A stretch of DNA of 64,000 nucleotides, taken from the NCBI GenBank assembly GCA_949987565.1, contig OX465112.1, forward strand, positions 12,044,536 to 12,108,535. Reading direction: 5' to 3'. Origin of the DNA: Luidia sarsii (Eukaryota; Echinodermata; Asteroidea; Paxillosida; Luidiidae). Numbering within the stretch: the stretch's first letter is position 1; every line of letters starts with the position of its first letter. Positions 35,401-42,670 of the stretch are shown piece by piece. A program made the position numbers and the translations under genes. A model generated the notes under the pieces. That model saw nothing but the letters and a program-made list of their open reading frames with translations. It was not told the DNA's origin and did no database searches.

Positions 35401-38400
35401 TTCAAGTCCCGGTAGAGTCAAAGTCTCCGTTGCCATTTTCCAAAATTGTTCTAAAGTTCCCAGTAAGTTTTTTTCCTTCATTTGCTCGATTTAGAATGAA
35501 CAAACTCCATCCACTGATGTCCAAGCTGCTGCAGCCAGATTTACAACAATTGATTGTTTGCTTCTGAATAAAAACAAGGGCGTGATCCCCGGAAATGTAC
35601 GGCAGTAAATAGTTAAATGCTTCTGCCTGGTGGTGCCCCCACCGCGGCAAAGACTACTTGACTATTTGGGAAGGCCACCATCTACGGACTGGATAGCTCA
35701 GATGATAAAAGCACTGGTACACAAAATCCACATACGTGCTTGATGAGCATCAGTGCGTAACATCATGAACCACTGGCAAATTTGAACGCGAATACAAACA
35801 TGTGGCGGTACTCTTTACTTCCGCCCGTACTTTGACCATGTTCCCCATGGCATTACAGTATCCTGACACTGTTTCTAATAGATGCTGACCGTCTATAGAT
35901 TATACATATGTCTATGGTCTCACTTTATCAGCAGGGTCACCGGACAGGCTGAGATAGAGCTTGGAGTCGTCGTCCGAGATGATCCGGAAAGAGTAGGCGC
36001 CGGTGCGGGGCGGGACGAAGAAACCACGGAGGCGACTGAGGAATGGGCCATCCTCGCCAAACTGGTGCCCCGCCGGGGAGCTGGCCTCCAGCACACTGAG
36101 AGAGTAGTAGTTGTCATCACTGGTGTCCCAGCCTGCGTTGGGGAGCCTGCATCGGAAAAACGTTTGTGAAAAAGGCTGCCATCATGAAAACTGCTGCATA
36201 ACCAAAAATAATTCTTTGAAAAAATTCCCTTCCTTGAAAAAAATATGAGAAAGAAACAAACCATCTAAGGGCTGGATAGCTCAGATGGGACAGCACTGGT
36301 AGTTTATCCAGAGGTCTCGGGTTCAAGTTGCAGCCCAGTCAAAGTTTTCTTTGCCAATTTTTCAATTTGACAAAAGAGTTTAAACAATTTTAACCAAAAG
36401 GAGTGTGTAGTTAATACACTTAGTGTTTGCATTTTGCCATTTTCCATGTTGTGGGTAAGATCAAATGTTGAATAGTGTGTGCAGTTAATTTTCTCAAACT
36501 GGTCGTGCTCATAATTATATCAACATAATGTGTGTGATCATTATTTTCTCATGGAATGGCTGCGGTATTTTCTTTCATCATTTAATGGGTGTGACAGATT
36601 TTCCCACAGCATGGGTCAGGCCATCTTTTTTTTTCTTAAAATAGGTTTTGTCAGTTCCATGGAGAATGTAGGCCATTCCCTAGCACAGTCATGCCAGTTC
36701 CATACCATTAATTGGGCGTGGTTAATTCTGTAGGGTATGTGTGCTATAAAGTGGGTGGGGCCAAGTGGATGCGGTCAGTTCCACAAAAAGATGTGCCAAT
36801 GCCTTCAGACGGGTGTGGTCCATTCCAAGTGGGCATGATCAATTACAAGTGGATGTGGCCAATTCAAAGTGGGCGTGGTCAATTCAAAGTTGGTGTGTTG
36901 ATTAAAATGGGCATCGCTGCTTCAAAGTGGGTGTGGTCTATTCCAGGTGGGTGTGGTGGATTTAAAAAGGGGCGTGGTCTGTTCAACAAAATGGGTGTGG
37001 TCCATTACAAGATACTCACAGTGTATCCGAGTTGTTCCAGATCTCATACAGCATGCCTCTGTTGCCAGGATACAGGTTCTTAATGGGAGGGGCTGGCCCT
37101 GTTACACACTGTATCTCCATCGCACTGAGCTCAACAATTTGACACGGTACACCTACACCAATAACATATTGGTTAGTGCAGTAGAGGTCTCTTTGAACTA
37201 AGTGCTTAGCAGATTTTGCTTTGTGTTAAGCAAGTTATCATGCTTACCAGCTCTCAAATTTGTGTAGAATGTTTCCTGAGCTATTTTAAAAAAAGAAATT
37301 TCACTCATTAGCATTATTTTTGTGGGGTTTAAGGAACAAAGACCATCTTGCTCCCAGACTCTGTCACTAAATAAATTAATACATTTCAGCACTTCACCTT
37401 GGCGGTACCAGACTGCTTCATTTTCATCTCAATGAGGCTGCGTCTGAATGTATCAGCTATGGCTTAAATTTACACACAAGTCTATGGAAGTCACAAGCTA
37501 GCGGCTGCAAGGAATCCCAATTTCCAGCCATAGCCCCATAAGTTCAGATAGACACAGCAAAAGAAGTAGGCATTCAAATGTCCAATCTCTTGTTCTCATT
37601 TCTTCTTACCGGCAACTTGCACCGTAGTCTGTTCCCCATCAAAGGCCCGTCCGCTGATAGTGAGCACAGAGCCCCCTTCCACACTCCCCACCCTGGGCCA
37701 CACATCCAGAATATCTGAGGTGGCGGCCGAGTGAATCAAAACCAAGAATCACTCTCAGTAAAAACCAATTGGACATTTTTGTGGTTGGATGTTTCAATTC
37801 GAGCAAGACCTTTTTCATTCTGTCACTGAGAAAGGTCCCGCTAGGATCGAAATGACCGGGTCTTTAAAATATTAAAGATTTGCCATTTTGGCCATAATTT
37901 ATCTAAATAATTATTGTAGAGAATACACCCTTATCACTACATGATAATACTTTATCTTTAAAAAAATAAGAATATAAAGTAAAAAGGATATTCAAAGGCT
38001 TACACAATAGTGTTGTAGAATTAAAGCGAAATAATAGCATTAAATATTAATTTATTATCTAGGGAGGATGGAAACATAGAGGAACAGCAAGTGTCCAATG
38101 CTAAGACTACATCTACATCACATGCCATAATAGAGTCTTTGACGTGCCATTGTGTGATCCCACTCCCTCTGGGGACTTTGATCAATTACAAATACTCACC
38201 CGCATGGGTTTGGAGGTGGTACAATTCGTTCTTCCCACTGATATAGAGGGCGCCAGACATGGGCTTGGAGCGGCCATAGTTGTTGGAGACCAGATATGTG
38301 AACTGCTGAGATGCTGAATTTACATTTATTCAACAACAAAATCAACCAAAATAGTATACAAAATTACCAACAGTATTCTTCATGAAAATAATATGTAAAA

Positions 38401-41400
38401 CCAATACAATTGCATATTTTAATCAAACAAACGAATACAGATGAATATCAATGCAACACAGGGCATTATGTTGATTATTCTTCCAAGATTTTGTTCTAGA
38501 TTGAGCCACAAGAGGTGAGAGGAAATGAGGGGGAAGGAGATGCAATAAGTCATTTTTTCTCCATTTATTTTATGGTTCATTCCTACAAACAATTTAGACC
38601 CCTTCACAACCCCCCCCCAGACACCCTGACACCCTCATTAATATTCATGAGACCCTATTGCCTTTCATTCTTTTGCTTGAAAAGTGACATTTTTGGTGTA
38701 GGTTTTAAACTAAAATCTCTCCTTGCTCTCACTACTCACTGAAATTTTCTTTAAATCACTCCTCTGAGAAGAAGAATATTTGCTGAGAAAAACGAACTTT
38801 CGCTTACCGACATAGGTTCCCTTGGGCACACACTCAATAACCCCCCTAGTGTTGTCATTGGGATCGTCCAGGGCTATTCCATAACTGTGGAGGGGGAAAA
38901 CAAAAATATTTCTCTTTTGTTTAAATCATTCAAACAAAATGTAGAATTTTTACAATTACATTAAAACATGCTGCTTTTAATATCAACCACAGAGTGCCAG
39001 TCAAACTTCATAAAACTTATGTACAATTCCTATTTTAGTTTTTACACAGGCTGTAAAGTTTTAGACCTATACTGGAACTCAGTGGAATGATCCTGATTTA
39101 ACCACTCATGTTTATTCATGATTAGAGATGGTGCAAGACTAATTGAAACATCTTTCATGGTTATTTTGTCCAAGCGCTTCAGCCATGTCAAAGGTTTACG
39201 ATGGAATTAACATTTACTGAATTAGGCAAAATACTGCCAAAAAAACAAATTTACTTATTTCAAAATGCCCTATTCAATTCCATTCAATTCAATCGATAAA
39301 AAAACATCAACTCACAGTTCTCCTGTTTTCGGATCAAGCGGGTCGCAAGCATAATTCCCCCAGTAAATCCTGGCAAAAAAAGTGAACACCAGTTAAAACT
39401 AAAAGAAAGTAGGCCTACTTATCTCACTTGATATGTAATTGTTGTCCACCTGGTATTACGTATGAAGTATGATCTTGAACATGTGTACTCTTCCCTGGCA
39501 CTAGCGACAGTATCTCCGGGTAGAAATCAGGCAACTACTAAGAGCGCCCTCTGCTGTGTAACTTTGCGAACTTCGGCTGTATACGGCTTGAAATCACACA
39601 CGTGCCTATGGGACCCCGGCAGCCAGCGGCTTACGCCATTTCCCATAGACACGTGTGTTATTTACGGCCGTAGCCCATGAATTCGGACACAAACTAGAAT
39701 TTGTACATACTGATAGAAGAGGGGTGAAACGAAATTATAAATTATAATTATACATTGATGAGCAGTTCGTAAGGCCAACCATTACCATGATTTGGTCTTG
39801 GTCTTCGGTCCAAGTTTCGGCCCGTAGTTTGAAATCAAAGTAAGCGAATTTGCAACGGTCAAAAGGGTTTAAACAGGACATCGCCGGAGCTTTGACTGGC
39901 ACAAGCCTATGGGCCCTACCTTAAAAGTTGGTCCTTCCCGTCAGTCTCAAAGTCGTCACCAGTGGTCGGCGGGGAAGGGTCGTAAATGTCGGTGAAAATC
40001 TTCCCCCGGACCGACACCTTGGTTCCTGTCAAAACCGAAAACAGACGTCAACAACCTTAATTCAAGTAATCGCCAGAGACCAAACAGGTAGGTCTAGAAG
40101 AGAAAGGATCATTCAAAATGGGTTAACTTCCTATAGTAAATTCTAATGGAAAACTTAATGTAAGGCCCTACCAAACAAAATCAGTAAGCAATAATAATTT
40201 AACAGAAACCGAATGCGCTTTCTACAGCTTGGCATTGAAACAGAATATAAAAATGTAGCATTATCTATGTTTAAACAAGATCGCTAAAGTATAATGTTTG
40301 AGGTGGTTATATACGTGTTGTTATGAAGCATCACGCCACAAACATACCCGTAGGTCTACACACTAACTTTGCGCAACAGAAACTTCCAGTTTTGCCAAGA
40401 AAGCACAGATTTGACACAAATGCAAAAAAGGAAAAACTTTCAGATGAAAAGGATCAGTATATAAAGACCAAAGGGAAAAAGGAAACAAGACGGCATACGA
40501 ACCTGCCGTTCCACTTGACGGAGTCACGGAGTCTATCGTTGGTGTGTTGGCCTCCTTAAACTTTTTTCATTAAAACAAATAATCAAGTATATCACCAGAA
40601 GAGAACAATCAATAGGCCTAGATATTTAAAAACACTTTAAATATTTTGACTCAGAATTCCATTTGTTTTCTTCAAAAGTCAGATAATTAAAAAAATCTGA
40701 AAATGCTGTAGGCCTACTGATAAAGAGTTGGAATAAAAGAGACTCACACTGAATTTGCAGTCGTTTGCTTTGTCGCAGTAGTTGTCAATTGGTTCCCCGT
40801 CGACAATAACGAAGACAGAGAAGGATTGCTCGCTGCCCAGGGCTCTATGTGAATGCGTGCACAATAATAAGGTGAGCAACTCGATCGGTACCGTTGTGCG
40901 CACCAATTCCAACACAGTAGTCTTATGTTCTATGGGCAAATGGAGGATCCTCTTCCAATGCGGAATTTAATTTGGTAACAAAGCATTGATTTGCGATTTG
41001 CACTGATTTGGGATTTGCACTGATTTGGGATTTGCACTGATTTGGGATTTGCACTGATTTGGGATTTGCATTGAGTGCGAAGATGCTTTACGGCTTGGTT
41101 CGTTGCACTTATAGAAACTCATTCATACTTTTATTAGAATTAAGGGATAGCCTATGCAGAGAAAAAAAATGTTTTACAAGACCGACTAGAATATTGTAAT
41201 TAGAAATACAGAAGACAGGCCTTGCTGGGATCACATCGTCAGGCTATTTCGTTTTTTATTATCAAAACTGTACAAAAATATCATATTAAGATATTGGCTT
41301 TCAATAACTTTGATCGGTAAATTTGGCGTGAAAAGTCTTGTTTTGGTACCTGGTGTCGCAGACGATTTGCTCGGGGTTGCAGTAGTAGGGAATGACGTCA

Positions 41401-42587
41401 CACGGTTGGCTGGAGTAGTCGTTTCGGAGGTACACGCGGTTGCCTTTGTGGCTGTTCCCGCTGCCGTAACTAAACGGGTCCTCGCTAAATCCTGCCCAAG
41501 TGTCCGAGAGAAAAATAAATGCCGTTCAAAGTAATGCGAGAAAAAGAAATGTTCCGAACTTCTTGCTGAGCAAAATGGCCTGAAATACAGGCCCTACATT
41601 GGTTGGAGAAATACGAAAAGGATACCTTCTGCCTCTGAGAACAGACCTAGTATAGGGTAAAAACGGCAGACGTATTATTGGGTTTTTTTTACAGAAAACG
41701 GCGAACAAACCGTATTAAAAGGATGACACAACATTGGTAGGGGTCAAAGAATAGCATCCATGCGTTGTCTGATCCAGCATATTATATAAATGAAATTGCA
41801 CACCTGTGAAAATCGTGAAAACCGCCTCATTTGTTTGGCGAAAATGCAGCATTCAACGCCGGACTGTTCCGAAAAATTGTTTAGATCTCGGGTCCGAGAT
41901 GTAAGCGATTCTTTACTCTTTTCTAAAAAAAAATACAGCATTTTAGACAGAAATATTTCAGTGTGAGGTTTCTACCATAACCATCTTTAAACTGCATAAG
42001 TTTCAGGTAAAACTGTGAACATTTCTGTTTTTCGATCTTACCAATGTTATGTATAGGGATATAATGCTTTGTTTTCGAACCCCTTTTGCTCTTTATTCCC
42101 TATTATGGTTTCCTAAACATTCCTTTTTTATTCCCACTCCAACTGGTCAGTGACCTGAGAGCGATATCTATGATGGCAGTACCCTTTAAAATCTGTGTAT
42201 GTGTTTCCAATAGAGTATCAAATTTAAAGAGACTCGGACTCGAGCCTCGATTTCAGTGACTCAGAACTCGGACTCGGCAGATATGATTCGGACTCTACAA
42301 TTTGTGACTCGAACAAAAGTCTGCCAAGCATCGACCAAAGACCTTGAGCAATAGTTTTAGGTTAGACCATTGGGCTTTTTACCGTTGCCGACAATGGTGA
42401 TTCTGGTAGCACCAGACAGACTTCCTTCGTGGGGAGAAATGGAACTAACCCGGGGCGAGGCGACCACTGCTGGTGCCGCTGGAACGAGAAGTAAGAATAA
42501 CGAAAGAGGTTGGAGAGGTTGCTTGCTTGCTTGCTGCATGCTTGCTTGCTCGCTCGCTCGCTTGCTTGCTTGCTTGCTCGCTCGCTC

Positions 42588-42670
<83 letters not shown>

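Larger units (their letters stand above)
38314..40747. other. Introns 4-8, apart from exons 5-8
   Basis: Five introns of about 190-550 bp without any recognised repeat family or tandem array, in contrast to the 3' two thirds of the gene. Confidence 0.5.
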
